This document shows, piece after piece, positions 30,864 to 38,837 of a DNA stretch of 44,702 bases. This DNA is from Deinococcales bacterium (GTDB taxonomy: Bacteria; Deinococcota; Deinococci; Deinococcales; JAAFIG01). The notes beneath the pieces were generated by a model that ran no database searches, was not told where the DNA came from, and saw only the letters and a program-made list of their open reading frames with translations. The stretch is taken from contig JANYHH010000062.1 in assembly GCA_025359505.1 (NCBI GenBank), forward strand, positions 1 through 44,702, given 5' to 3'. Every line of letters starts with the position of its first letter. The first letter of the stretch is position 1. The translations under genes were made by a program, and so were the position numbers.

Positions 30864-32228
30864 ATGAGCACACCACTCGAGGTCACGATCATCGGCGCGG
30901 GGTACGTCGGACTCTCCACGGCGGCCGCGCTGGCGCTCGCTGGGCATCGCGTCTGGATCGTGGAGCGCGATCCCGTGCGCCTCGAGCAACTTCGCCAAGG
31001 ATGTGCGCCGTTCGATGAACCCGGTCTCGAGGCGGTGTTGAGAGACCCTGCACTCCAGCTCTGCCCGACGCATGATCTGCGAACAGCCGTGACCACCTCG
31101 AGCGTCGTGATGATCGCCGTCGGCACGCCGCCGACGCCATCGCACGGCGTTGATCTGACGCAAGTCTTCGCGGCCGTCGAAGCGCTCGCACCGCATTTGG
31201 ACGGCACGCCTCGCGTAATCGCGGTGAAGTCCACCGTGCCGGTTGGCACGAGCGCGGGGATCGCAGAGACGCTGCGCCGCCTCGCGCCGGACGCAAGGGT
31301 CGCCGTCTCGAGCAACCCCGAATTTCTGCGCCAAGGACGTGCGCTGCGCGATGCGGTCTTCCCAGACCGCATCGTCGTCGGCGCGACTGAAGCTTGGGCG
31401 CTCGAGCATCTGCGTGCGCTGTACGAGCCATTGATTGCGGGGTCAAGCTCCGTGCCCGCCTTCTTGGAGGATCACCGACCTGCCGCGCTGATCCCGTGGT
31501 TGGCGGTCAGTCCGCGCAGCGCTGAGCTATCCAAATACGCCGCGAACGCGTTTCTGGCGATGAAAATCAGCTTCATCAACGAGATCGCCAACCTCTGCAT
31601 TGAGACCGGAGCGGACGTGGACGAGATCGTCGCGGTTTTGGAGCGGGATGCGCGAATCGGCGGTGACTTCCTGCGCCCCGGCTTGGGCTACGGCGGTTCG
31701 TGCTTTCCAAAGGACACGCGGGCACTCTCGCAGATCGCTTTGAAGGGCGGGTACGATTTTCGCCTGCTTCGCGCCGTGATCGAGGTCAACACCGCGCAAC
31801 CTTTTCGCGCCTTGGATCGTTTAGAGCGGCGCTTGGGCGATCTGCGCGGCGCACGAATCGCGGTGCTGGGACTGACTTTCAAACCCGAGACCGACGACCT
31901 GCGCGAATCGCTCGGCGTGGAAATCGCGCTTGAACTCAGCGCTCGAGGTGCGGTGGTGAGTGCCCACGATCCGGTCGCGGCGAAGGCGGCTCGAGGTTTA
32001 CTGCCAGCGGCAATTCACGTCACCAGTGACCTCGAAGATTGCGTGACGGACGCCGACGCGATCATCCTCGTGACGGAATGGGTGGCGTACCGAAATGCGG
32101 ATTGGGAGCGCCTTGGAAGCGCGATGCGGCGACGCTTGATTTTCGATGGGCGCAACGCACTGGATGCGGCGCTGCTCGAGCGGGCGGGCTTTGAATACCT
32201 CGGGGTGGGCAGAAGTCTTCCAGCCTGA
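30864..32228 (+). CDS. ugd: UDP-glucose 6-dehydrogenase
   Basis: 454 residues from ATG 30864 (GTG 30861 is adjacent). It oxidises UDP-glucose (or a similar UDP-hexose) to the uronate, a precursor for acidic polysaccharides. Motifs are VTIIGAGYVGLSTAAALAL (NAD), STVPVGTS, FLAMKISFINEIANLC, and the catalytic loop FLRPGLGYGGSCFPKDTRAL with the active Cys. VLGLTFKPETDDLRES marks the C-terminal UDP-binding domain. UDP-ManNAc dehydrogenase is a possible alternative. It ends the surface-carbohydrate block. Confidence 0.93.
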   Translation: MSTPLEVTIIGAGYVGLSTAAALALAGHRVWIVERDPVRLEQLRQGCAPFDEPGLEAVLRDPALQLCPTHDLRTAVTTSSVVMIAVGTPPTPSHGVDLTQVFAAVEALAPHLDGTPRVIAVKSTVPVGTSAGIAETLRRLAPDARVAVSSNPEFLRQGRALRDAVFPDRIVVGATEAWALEHLRALYEPLIAGSSSVPAFLEDHRPAALIPWLAVSPRSAELSKYAANAFLAMKISFINEIANLCIETGADVDEIVAVLERDARIGGDFLRPGLGYGGSCFPKDTRALSQIALKGGYDFRLLRAVIEVNTAQPFRALDRLERRLGDLRGARIAVLGLTFKPETDDLRESLGVEIALELSARGAVVSAHDPVAAKAARGLLPAAIHVTSDLEDCVTDADAIILVTEWVAYRNADWERLGSAMRRRLIFDGRNALDAALLERAGFEYLGVGRSLPA

Positions 32229-32258
32229 AGTCGGTAAACGTCGCTGTGACAGCGCGAA

Positions 32259-33086
32259 TCAATCCTCGAGCGACGCCGCGATGCGTGCCGCCGCCGCCCG
32301 TACCGCCTCGCTGTACAGCTCGCGTTTGTCTGCCGTGAGCCGCGCCGTGAAACCCGCGATGTTGACGGCCGCGACCGCCTCGCGCTTTGTATTCAGCACG
32401 GGCGCGGCGACGCTGAACTCCCCAATCGCGTAATCGTCCACCGAGACGCGCAGCCCAGCCACGCGCACCCGCTCGAGTTCGGCGCGAAGCGCGGCTTCTT
32501 TCGTCAGCGTCTTCGCGGTGAAGGCGTGGCGCTCGCGCTTCAGCAAACCCTCAAGGACGCCCGGCGGTGCAAACGCCAGCAGCGCTACACCCAGCCCACC
32601 GACGTGCAGCGGCAAGCGTGAGCCGATGTCCCAGTCCACGCGCAGCGAATGCGTTCCGACGCGGCGATCAATCACGACGCGCTCGAAGCCGCTCCGCACC
32701 GCCAGCAGGATGCTTTCGCCGGAGAGCGCGGAGAGCGCGTCCATCGGTTGCGTCGCCGCGTGCAATAACTCACGGTGGCGCTGGTCGCTGCGCCCGAGCA
32801 GCGCGATTTTCGGGCCCAGATGATAGCTGCGATCCGCGTCGCGGCTGACGTAACCGCTGCCTTCAAGCGTGGCGAGCAAGCGGTGCGTTTGGTTGTGCGT
32901 CAAGCCCGCTCTGGCGGCGAGTTCACTCATACCGAAGCCCGGCTGTTCCGCGACGGTCTCGAGCAGATGCAGCGCGGTCTGGACGGCTTGAACGCCATTC
33001 GGAGCTGGAGCAGCGGGTGGTTGGCTCGAGGCTGCTCGAGCGGCTGAACCTGAGCGCGGCTTGACTGTTTTGATTTGGGCTGACAT
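32259..33086 (-). CDS. IclR-family transcriptional regulator
   Basis: 275 residues. An Ala/Pro-rich N-terminal tail (residues 1-30) precedes a winged helix-turn-helix (about 35-95): LETVAEQPGFGMSELAARAG, LTHNQTHRLLATLEGSGYVS. An IclR effector-binding domain follows (SILLAVRSGFERVVIDRRVG, SRLPLHVGGLGVALLAFAPP, VSVDDYAIGEFSVAAPVLN). It diverges from the sugar-type ABC importer, over an AT-rich palindromic region (33118-33146) that is a likely operator. The effector may be the imported compound. PhnF, the usual GntR-type phn regulator, is absent, so this IclR could be the local regulator. Confidence 0.92.
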   Translation of the reverse strand: MSAQIKTVKPRSGSAARAASSQPPAAPAPNGVQAVQTALHLLETVAEQPGFGMSELAARAGLTHNQTHRLLATLEGSGYVSRDADRSYHLGPKIALLGRSDQRHRELLHAATQPMDALSALSGESILLAVRSGFERVVIDRRVGTHSLRVDWDIGSRLPLHVGGLGVALLAFAPPGVLEGLLKRERHAFTAKTLTKEAALRAELERVRVAGLRVSVDDYAIGEFSVAAPVLNTKREAVAAVNIAGFTARLTADKRELYSEAVRAAAARIAASLED

Positions 33087-33117
33087 GGCGATGATACCTC
33101 GGGGGCAAACTCGTTTA

Positions 33118-33146
33118 TAGAAATATAATTTCTATTCTACAGAAAT
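33118..33146. promoter_or_regulatory. Candidate IclR operator, AT-rich double palindrome
   Basis: TAGAAAT-ATA-ATTTCTA (33118-33134) is a 17-bp palindrome with 7-bp arms. ATTTCT (33128-33133) also pairs with AGAAAT (33141-33146) across 7 nt, so three half-sites AGAAAT/ATTTCT/AGAAAT lie in a row. It is in the 195-bp gap between the divergent IclR and importer genes and is far more AT-rich than its surroundings. Confidence 0.6.
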
Positions 33147-33281
33147 AACACGAACCCTCGAGATTCGCAAGTCCACAGCTCAAATACCGAAATTCGCTCA
33201 GGAAAGGATTGAACGCCGCACACACGACCGGCTCGAACTCCTCGAGCTTCCAACTCTTCTCCCACGTTCACGGAGGTTGAC

Positions 33282-34577
33282 ATGCGAGTACAACACAAAT
33301 GGATCGTCTCGAGCCTGCTGCTCACCGCTGCCCTCGCCATCGGTGCGGCGGGTCAAGCGCAAACGCCGGTGAAGATCTCGTACTGGAACATCAACACCGA
33401 AAACTTCGGCGGGCCCGCCGTGCGCGAACTCGTGCAGCGCTTCCAGCAGCAGAACCCCAGCATCACCGTGGAGCCGCGCTCGTTTCAGAACGCTTACACC
33501 GGCGTCCTTCAGGGCGTGCAGGCCGCCATCGCCGCGAACGATCCGCCGGATGTCGTCCAAGTTGGTTATCTCTACACCGATTACGTGCGCCTGAATTTGC
33601 CATTCATTCCAACGAACGATCTGGCCAAGAAGTTTAACGGCGAGAAATTTCTGATGCAGTTTCGCGCCAATATTTTGGAGCAGGGTCAAGCTGAGGGCGT
33701 GCAAGTCGGCTTACCGTACTCGCTTTCGAACACGATGGTGTATTACAACGGCGATCTCTTCAAGCAGGCTGGGCTGAACCCCGATTCACCGCCGCTCTCG
33801 TGGGCGGCGTGGCGCAGCGCGGCGAAACTGATCAAAGAGAAAACCGGGAAGTTTGGCTTGTACATCAACACCTTGGATGACAACTGGACGACCGAGGCGC
33901 TGATGGCGTCCAATGGCGGGAGCCTGCTGGGTTGCCAAGACGGGAGCGCGGTCGCGTCCTTCGACAGCCCGGCGGCTGCTGAAGCGCTCCAGACTTGGGC
34001 GGATCTCGTGAAGGACGGCTACGCCCTGAACGCGCTCGCGCCGCAGGGTGAGCAAGCCTTCCTGTCCGGCGAATCGGCTGCGTTCGTTGCCACGATTGCG
34101 AAGCGTGCCGCACTGCAAGCGAACGCGAAATTTGCGTTGAAGGGTGCGCCGTTCCCGCGCTTCGGCACGAAACCCACGCGCTTGCCGGGCGGCGGGAACG
34201 TGCTGGCGGTGTTCAGCAAGGACGCCGCGAAGCAGGAAGCCGCGTGGAAGTTCATGCAGTACCTGACCTCGCCCGAGGGCTTCACCGTCTGGACGAAGGG
34301 CACGGGTTACGCGCCGCTGATTCGCGGCCTCGACCGTGACGCGAAGTATCTCAAAGATTTCGTCGCGCAGAACCCAATGCAGCGCATCGGCATTCAGCAG
34401 CTCAGCAACGTCTTTCGCTGGACTGCTTTTCCCGGCGCGAACGGCCTCGCCGCTTCGCAAGCACTCTTCAAAGCTACGCAGCGCGTCCTCGGTGGGCAGG
34501 CGAATGCCAAGGACGCGCTCGCGGCAGGTGCGGCGGAAGTCAATAACCTTATCAAGGGCGAGAAGTGCAAGAAGTAA
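33282..34577 (+). CDS. CUT1-type ABC substrate-binding protein
   Basis: 431 residues with GGAGG before the ATG. A signal peptide covers about residues 1-27 (SSLLLTAALAIGAAGQAQ); no lipobox Cys. The mature part is a family-1 solute-binding protein (UgpB/MalE-like): VKISYWNINTENFGGPAV, LPYSLSNTMVYYNGDLFKQA GL, DNWTTEALMASNGG, TSPEGFTVWTKGTGYAPL. Such proteins bind sugars, polyols or glycerol-3-phosphate (di)esters. Its location ahead of phn genes suggests a phosphorus-bearing or glycosylated ligand. It overlaps the next gene by 13 nt. Confidence 0.92.
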   Translation: MRVQHKWIVSSLLLTAALAIGAAGQAQTPVKISYWNINTENFGGPAVRELVQRFQQQNPSITVEPRSFQNAYTGVLQGVQAAIAANDPPDVVQVGYLYTDYVRLNLPFIPTNDLAKKFNGEKFLMQFRANILEQGQAEGVQVGLPYSLSNTMVYYNGDLFKQAGLNPDSPPLSWAAWRSAAKLIKEKTGKFGLYINTLDDNWTTEALMASNGGSLLGCQDGSAVASFDSPAAAEALQTWADLVKDGYALNALAPQGEQAFLSGESAAFVATIAKRAALQANAKFALKGAPFPRFGTKPTRLPGGGNVLAVFSKDAAKQEAAWKFMQYLTSPEGFTVWTKGTGYAPLIRGLDRDAKYLKDFVAQNPMQRIGIQQLSNVFRWTAFPGANGLAASQALFKATQRVLGGQANAKDALAAGAAEVNNLIKGEKCKK

Positions 34578-35521
34578 GCCCAGACGAAACAAAGCAGCTC
34601 GAGGGAGCGCCGCGCACTGCGGCGTTCCCGTTTCGCACGAACGACTCGAGGCTCGAGATAGCGCCGTATTTGTTGCTGCTGCCCGCGATGACTGCGCTTG
34701 GGTTGTTCGTGTTCGGGCCGCTGGTGCAGACGCTTTGGATCAGTTTTTTCGAGTGGAACCTCGTGAACCCAGCGCGGCGATTCGTTGGCTTGGAGAATTA
34801 CGCGGCGATTGTCGGCGACGCGGGGTTCCTCGGGATGATCGCGCAGAGCTTCGCGTACATGGGACTGGCGCTGATCGGCAACCTCGCCCTGCCGGTTGGA
34901 CTGGCGCTGCTGACGCTGCAACTCTCGGAGCGCGAGGCGGAACTGTTTCAGAGTTTGCTGTTCGTACCCGCCGTGGTCGCGGTTTCGGTCGGGGTGCTGG
35001 TGTGGTCGTGGTTTTACCTACCCGCCGGGGGCTTGTTCAACGTGGCGCTCGAGGGGCTGGGCTTGCCGAAACCCGCTTGGCTGAACGATCCATTCTTGGC
35101 GCTGCCATCGGTGTCGCTCGCGGCAAACTGGAAGTTTCTGGGCTTCAATTACCTGATCGCCCTCGCGGGACTGCGGGCGATTCCCCGCGAATACCTCGAG
35201 GCGGCCCGCGTGGACGGCGCTGCGGGCGTGTTTTTGCTGCGGCGAATCGTGCTGCCGCTGTTCGGCCCGAGTGCGCTGTTTTTACTGGTCAGCACCCTCT
35301 TGCAATCCTTGGAGCAAGTCTTCGTGCCGATTGAAGTCCTGACCGTGGGCGGCCCGGCGGGCGCGACGACGAACCTGATGTACGCGGTCTACCAGGAGGG
35401 CTTCAAGTTCTTTCGCGCGGGTCGCGCCGCTGCCGAGAGCGTCCTGCTGATCGGCTTGTTCGCTGGACTGATCGTCTGGCAATTCCGACTCTTCGAGCGG
35501 CGCGTGACCTATGAGCGCTAA
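34565..35521 (+). CDS. CUT1-type ABC permease (UgpA-like)
   Basis: 318 residues from a GTG that overlaps the binding-protein gene by 13 nt. Six membrane helices are expected, e.g. ISPYLLLLPAMTALGLFVFG-like IAPYLLLLPAMTALGLFVF. The EAA loop, which contacts the ATPase, is EYLEAARVDGAAGVFLLRRI. It is the first of the two permeases of the importer. Confidence 0.92.
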   Translation: MQEVSPDETKQLEGAPRTAAFPFRTNDSRLEIAPYLLLLPAMTALGLFVFGPLVQTLWISFFEWNLVNPARRFVGLENYAAIVGDAGFLGMIAQSFAYMGLALIGNLALPVGLALLTLQLSEREAELFQSLLFVPAVVAVSVGVLVWSWFYLPAGGLFNVALEGLGLPKPAWLNDPFLALPSVSLAANWKFLGFNYLIALAGLRAIPREYLEAARVDGAAGVFLLRRIVLPLFGPSALFLLVSTLLQSLEQVFVPIEVLTVGGPAGATTNLMYAVYQEGFKFFRAGRAAAESVLLIGLFAGLIVWQFRLFERRVTYER

Positions 35522-36365
35522 AACCGCTCGAGCACCGATCTCCAAAGCCAGAAGCGGCGTCTGGCTGGCTCGAGTGGCGCTGAGCATCGCCGCGCTGCTG
35601 ATGTTGCTGCCGCTGATTTATCAACTCGGGCTGAGCTTCAAAGCGCCAGCGGATATCTTCGTGAAGCCGATCAATCCGCTGCCCGCCAATCCGACCCTCG
35701 AGAATTACGCGACGGTGATTGCGGCGCTGCCGCTCGGGACGTATTTGCTCAACAGTTTAATCTTCTCCCTCGGCGTGACCTTCGGGCAGATCGCGCTGGC
35801 GATCCCGGCGGCATACGCGCTCGCCCACGCACGCTTCGCGGGGCGACGCTTGGCGCTGGCGCTGGTGATGCTCTCGATGACGGTTCCCTTCGTCGTGACC
35901 TACATCCCAAATTACCTGACCGTCGCGGGTTGGGGACTGATCGGCACATTGCCCGGCATGATCCTGCCGCTGATCGGCAGCGGCTACGGAATTTTCTTGC
36001 TGCGGCAACACTTCGCTACTTTTCCCACTAGCATTCTCGAGGCAGCCAGAGTGGACGGCGCGAACGTGCTGCAAACGCTGTTCCTCGTGCTCGTGCCCGC
36101 GAACCGTGCGGCGATCACCAGCCTGTTCGTGTACCTGATGATTGCGAGTTGGAACCAACTGATCTGGCCGCAACTGATCGGCTCGCGCCAATCGGCGTAT
36201 ACGCTGACCGTTGGCGTGCAGAGCTTTGCGAGCGGTGAGGGCGGCAGCAGTTGGGGGCCGATGATGGCGGCCGCGACCCTCGCCAGCCTGCCGACGGTGC
36301 TGACCTATCTGCTCGTGCGGCGCGGCTTACTGGCGACCTTCAGCGACGGCGCGGTCAAGGGCTGA
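35511..36365 (+). CDS. CUT1-type ABC permease (UgpE-like)
   Basis: 284 residues; its start overlaps the previous permease by 11 nt. Six helices, with VALSIAALLMLLPLIYQLGL first and the EAA loop SILEAARVDGANVLQTLFLV late. Together with the upstream two genes it forms an importer. No sugar-type (MalK/UgpC) ATPase gene accompanies it; a shared ATPase elsewhere in the genome, or PhnK/PhnL, would have to power it. Confidence 0.92.
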   Translation: MSAKTARAPISKARSGVWLARVALSIAALLMLLPLIYQLGLSFKAPADIFVKPINPLPANPTLENYATVIAALPLGTYLLNSLIFSLGVTFGQIALAIPAAYALAHARFAGRRLALALVMLSMTVPFVVTYIPNYLTVAGWGLIGTLPGMILPLIGSGYGIFLLRQHFATFPTSILEAARVDGANVLQTLFLVLVPANRAAITSLFVYLMIASWNQLIWPQLIGSRQSAYTLTVGVQSFASGEGGSSWGPMMAAATLASLPTVLTYLLVRRGLLATFSDGAVKG

Positions 36366-36390
36366 CAGGATTCAACGCTTGAAAGGACTC

Positions 36391-37242
36391 ATGACAACAC
36401 TACTTTTCATCGGCGACATCGTAGGCGAACCCGGATTGCGATTCCTCGAGACGAACCTTCCCGAACTGATCCAGATGCACAACGCAGATTTCGTGATCGC
36501 CAACGCCGAAAACCTGCATCTCGAGGATCACCCGAACGGGCCCTGCGGCATGACAGCTTCAGCGTTGGCGCGGCTCTTCGCGGCGGGTGTGCAACTCGTC
36601 ACGGGCGGCAATCACTCTTGGGACGGACCCGAGGGCGCGACCGTTCACGACGACCCGCGTGTATTGCGCCCCCTCAACGTCAGCTCGAGTACGCCCGGAC
36701 GCGGCGCGGGCATCGTCAGCTCGAGGGGTGGCGTGCGGCTTGGCGTCGTCAACCTCGCGGGGCGGAGCGCAATTCCAACGGTGATTGACCCGTTCCCCGT
36801 GCTCGAGGCGCAACTTCAAATCTGGGGCGTCGGTACGGATACCTCGAGCGTGGACGCGGTGTTCGTGGATCATCACGGGGAGAGCGTCTTCGAGAAGGTC
36901 ACATTGGCGCACGCCTTCAGCGGACGAATCGCGGCGCTCGTGGGGACGCACACGCACGTCCCGACGATGGATGCTGGACTGCTGCCGGGCGGCGTGGCGT
37001 TCGTCAGCGATGTCGGCATGACCGGCCCCGGCGGCGGGGCGCAGGGCTACGACCCAGCCTCGTTCGTGCAGAACCTGCGCTTTCCAAACGACGCACGAAC
37101 GCCAATGCGCTTGGCGAGCGGCGCGGTGGAACTCGGCGCGGTGCTGATTCGACTCGAAGGCGGCAAAGCGGTTGGCATTGAACGCGTCAACCTGCAACAG
37201 AGCGCCGTACAACCGAGCGCAATCCTCGAGTTGACCCGTTAG
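36391..37242 (+). CDS. YmdB-family metallophosphoesterase
   Basis: 283 residues from ATG 36391 with AAAGGA 6 nt upstream; the TTG at 36379 contains that site. This is the TIGR00282/YmdB family of dinuclear-metal phosphodiesterases, some of which act on 2',3'-cyclic nucleotides. Metal motifs are FIGDIVGEPG, VIANAENLH, TGGNHSWDG and LVGTHTHVPTMD. Here, downstream of an importer and upstream of C-P lyase genes, it could hydrolyse an imported phospho- or phosphonate ester. It follows the second permease by 25 nt. Confidence 0.9.
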   Translation: MTTLLFIGDIVGEPGLRFLETNLPELIQMHNADFVIANAENLHLEDHPNGPCGMTASALARLFAAGVQLVTGGNHSWDGPEGATVHDDPRVLRPLNVSSSTPGRGAGIVSSRGGVRLGVVNLAGRSAIPTVIDPFPVLEAQLQIWGVGTDTSSVDAVFVDHHGESVFEKVTLAHAFSGRIAALVGTHTHVPTMDAGLLPGGVAFVSDVGMTGPGGGAQGYDPASFVQNLRFPNDARTPMRLASGAVELGAVLIRLEGGKAVGIERVNLQQSAVQPSAILELTR

Positions 37243-37282
37243 ACCTCTCGCATCACATCAGTACTTTTTCGCCTCTCCCTGC

Positions 37283-37584
37283 GGGCTACCGTGTTCACAC
37301 ATGTATCTCCGATTCTCGAGCAGGCTGCCCAACAGCCCACTCTCATCCCCAACCCTGTCTTGCCCTTGAAGCAGCACCTTACGGGCTTGGGTGCTTCTCT
37401 CGCCAGCGAGAGAAGGGAGCCGAGCTGCACAACAATTTGCCCTCTTTCGTGAAACGAGAGAGGGCCGGCGCGTAGCGACGGGGTGAGAGCGGCCCGCACG
37501 CCAGTCTCGATGGCGTTCGAGATCAACTGGTCAAATCGGAGCCGTGCAGCACAGTCTCAAAAAGATGTGTGAACATGGTAGCCC
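37283..37584. mobile_element. MITE-like element with 22-bp terminal inverted repeats
   Basis: The left end GGGCTACCGTGTTCACACATGT (37283-37304 region) and the right end, read in reverse complement, GGGCTACCATGTTCACACATCT (37584-37563), match at 20 of 22 positions. The 302-bp interior encodes no transposase. It holds hairpins such as TTCTCTCGCC-AGC-GAGAGAA and CCCTCTTTCGT-GAAACGAGAGAGGG. I see no clear target duplication. A non-autonomous element mobilised by a transposase elsewhere is the simplest reading. Confidence 0.7.
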
Positions 37585-37672
37585 TGTGCTCGATACCGCT
37601 GAAGGCGGGTGAGGGGGCGAGCGCAGCGAGTTGCCTTTGACGTTCGTCTCGAGGTCAAGTGCATTCGCGTCG

Positions 37673-37723
37673 CACCCATGTGTGCAGGTCAGCACTGTCA
37701 CCCATGTGTGCAGGTCAGCACTG
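37673..37723. promoter_or_regulatory. Two 25-bp direct repeats upstream of phnG
   Basis: Two exact 25-bp copies (37673-37697 and 37699-37723), one base apart, each with an inner dyad GTGC-AGGTCA-GCAC. The 26-bp period is about 2.5 helical turns. They lie 90-140 bp before phnG, beyond the MITE. They are a candidate operator for a phosphate-starvation or phn regulator. Confidence 0.6.
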
Positions 37724-37798
37724 AGAGAGGGAGCAACCCAGCGCCATCCTCGAGCGGACGCGTTAATGGGCGATGACCTCAGGGTGACATTTCTCTTT

Positions 37799-37804
37799 TA
37801 CGGT
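37799..37804 (+). promoter_or_regulatory. -10 box TACGGT of phnG (leaderless type)
   Basis: TACGGT, 8 nt, then the GTG of phnG at 37813. No ribosome site is visible. It may be the promoter of the phn operon. Confidence 0.4.
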
Positions 37805-37812
37805 GCGCCGCA

Positions 37813-38259
37813 GTGAAGGACGCATCAGAGGGTTTCGATCAATCCACCGCGCTCGGTCTCACGGCGACCGCATCGCCCGACGCGGTGAAGGCACTCGCGG
37901 AGACGTTGCTCACGGCGCTCGAGGATTCGGGCACGCCGCTGACGGTCGTGGAGAACCGCACGGGCTTGGTGATGCTGCCCTACCGCGACACCGTTCACGG
38001 CAGCCTGTTTCACGTCGGCGAAGCGCTGATCGCGGAAGCGCGGGTGCGTCACGGCTCGCTCGAGGGTTACGGCGCGTGTCTCGGGCGCGACCTCGAGTTT
38101 GCGCTCGGGATGGCGATTGTTGACTTGGCGTTCCAGAGCGGTTTGCTGCGCGATCAGGTGCAGGCGTTTCTCGAGGCGGCGGCGGCGGATGATGCAGCTC
38201 GACAGGGCGCATTGTTCGCGCAGGTCGAGGCGACGCGTGTGCAGATGGAAACCTTCTGA
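37813..38259 (+). CDS. phnG: C-P lyase subunit PhnG
   Basis: 148 residues from a GTG. PhnG is a core subunit of the PhnGHIJ complex that converts alkylphosphonates to ribose-1-phosphonate-5-triphosphate. Family-typical segments are VVENRTGLVMLPYRDTVHGS, LFHVGEALIAEARVRHG and GYGACLGRDLEFALGMAIVD. It is followed by phnH with a TGATG overlap at 38257-38261. The N-terminus is slightly longer than usual. Confidence 0.93.
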   Translation: MKDASEGFDQSTALGLTATASPDAVKALAETLLTALEDSGTPLTVVENRTGLVMLPYRDTVHGSLFHVGEALIAEARVRHGSLEGYGACLGRDLEFALGMAIVDLAFQSGLLRDQVQAFLEAAAADDAARQGALFAQVEATRVQMETF

Positions 38260-38837
38260 TGTCGCCGATTAACACTGCGCCCGTCCAAACGCCGCTCGAG
38301 GCTCGAGCACACGCGACCTTCGACGCCCTGATGCGAGCACTGTCCTATCCGGGTCGCCCGCAAACCCTGAAGCTCGAGGATGGACGAACCGCGTTCGCGG
38401 CGATTGCCGAAGCGCTGCTCGATCTCGAGGTGACAGCGTTTAGCACTGAACAATCGCTCGAGGCAGATTTGCGGGCCACGGGTGCGAAGCTCGTCTCGCT
38501 CGAGCGTGCCGAATACGTTTTTATGCCGCATCTGACCGAAGCTCAATTGCCGCTGCTCCAGCGCGTCAACCGAGGTTCGACGCTGACGCCGGACGACGCG
38601 GCGACCCTCGTGATCGGCGCGAGCTTCGCTGAGGAATCCCTCGAGCCAGCGCAACGGTTGCGGCTGCGCGGCCCCGGCATTCAAGACTCGCTCGAGGTAC
38701 GGATCGGCGGTTTGCCGCTCGAGTTCTGGCGCGTCCGCGAAGCGGTTATCGCATTCCCGATTGGCTGGGATGTCTTCTTCGTATCGGGCAATCAGATTCT
38801 CGGACTGCCCCGCACGACAATCGTGGAGGTGCTCTAA
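38259..38837 (+). CDS. phnH: C-P lyase subunit PhnH
   Basis: 192 residues. PhnH is a structural subunit of the C-P lyase core complex related to PLP enzymes but without PLP. Typical parts are FDALMRALSYPGRPQTL near the start (F-R-x-L-M-x-A-x-x-x-P-G pattern), LRLRGPGI and PIGWDVFFVSGNQILGLPRT near the end. Its ATG overlaps the phnG stop by one base. phnI follows with no gap. Confidence 0.93.
   Translation: MSPINTAPVQTPLEARAHATFDALMRALSYPGRPQTLKLEDGRTAFAAIAEALLDLEVTAFSTEQSLEADLRATGAKLVSLERAEYVFMPHLTEAQLPLLQRVNRGSTLTPDDAATLVIGASFAEESLEPAQRLRLRGPGIQDSLEVRIGGLPLEFWRVREAVIAFPIGWDVFFVSGNQILGLPRTTIVEVL

Larger units (their letters stand above)
37243..37812. other. 570-bp spacer before phnG with MITE and direct repeats
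   Basis: Between the phosphoesterase and phnG. It holds a MITE-like element (37283-37584), a pair of 25-bp repeats (37673-37723) and a leaderless-type -10 box (37799-37804). No gene is seen. The insertion may have split an originally continuous operon. Confidence 0.7.

Noticed and set aside
34336..35334. 332-codon plus-strand frame over the binding protein and permease
   Set aside because: Arg/Ser-rich shadow of two well-defined transporter genes.
37673..37723. Start of a CRISPR array
   Set aside because: Only two 25-bp units with a 1-bp gap; there are no spacers and no cas genes in the window.
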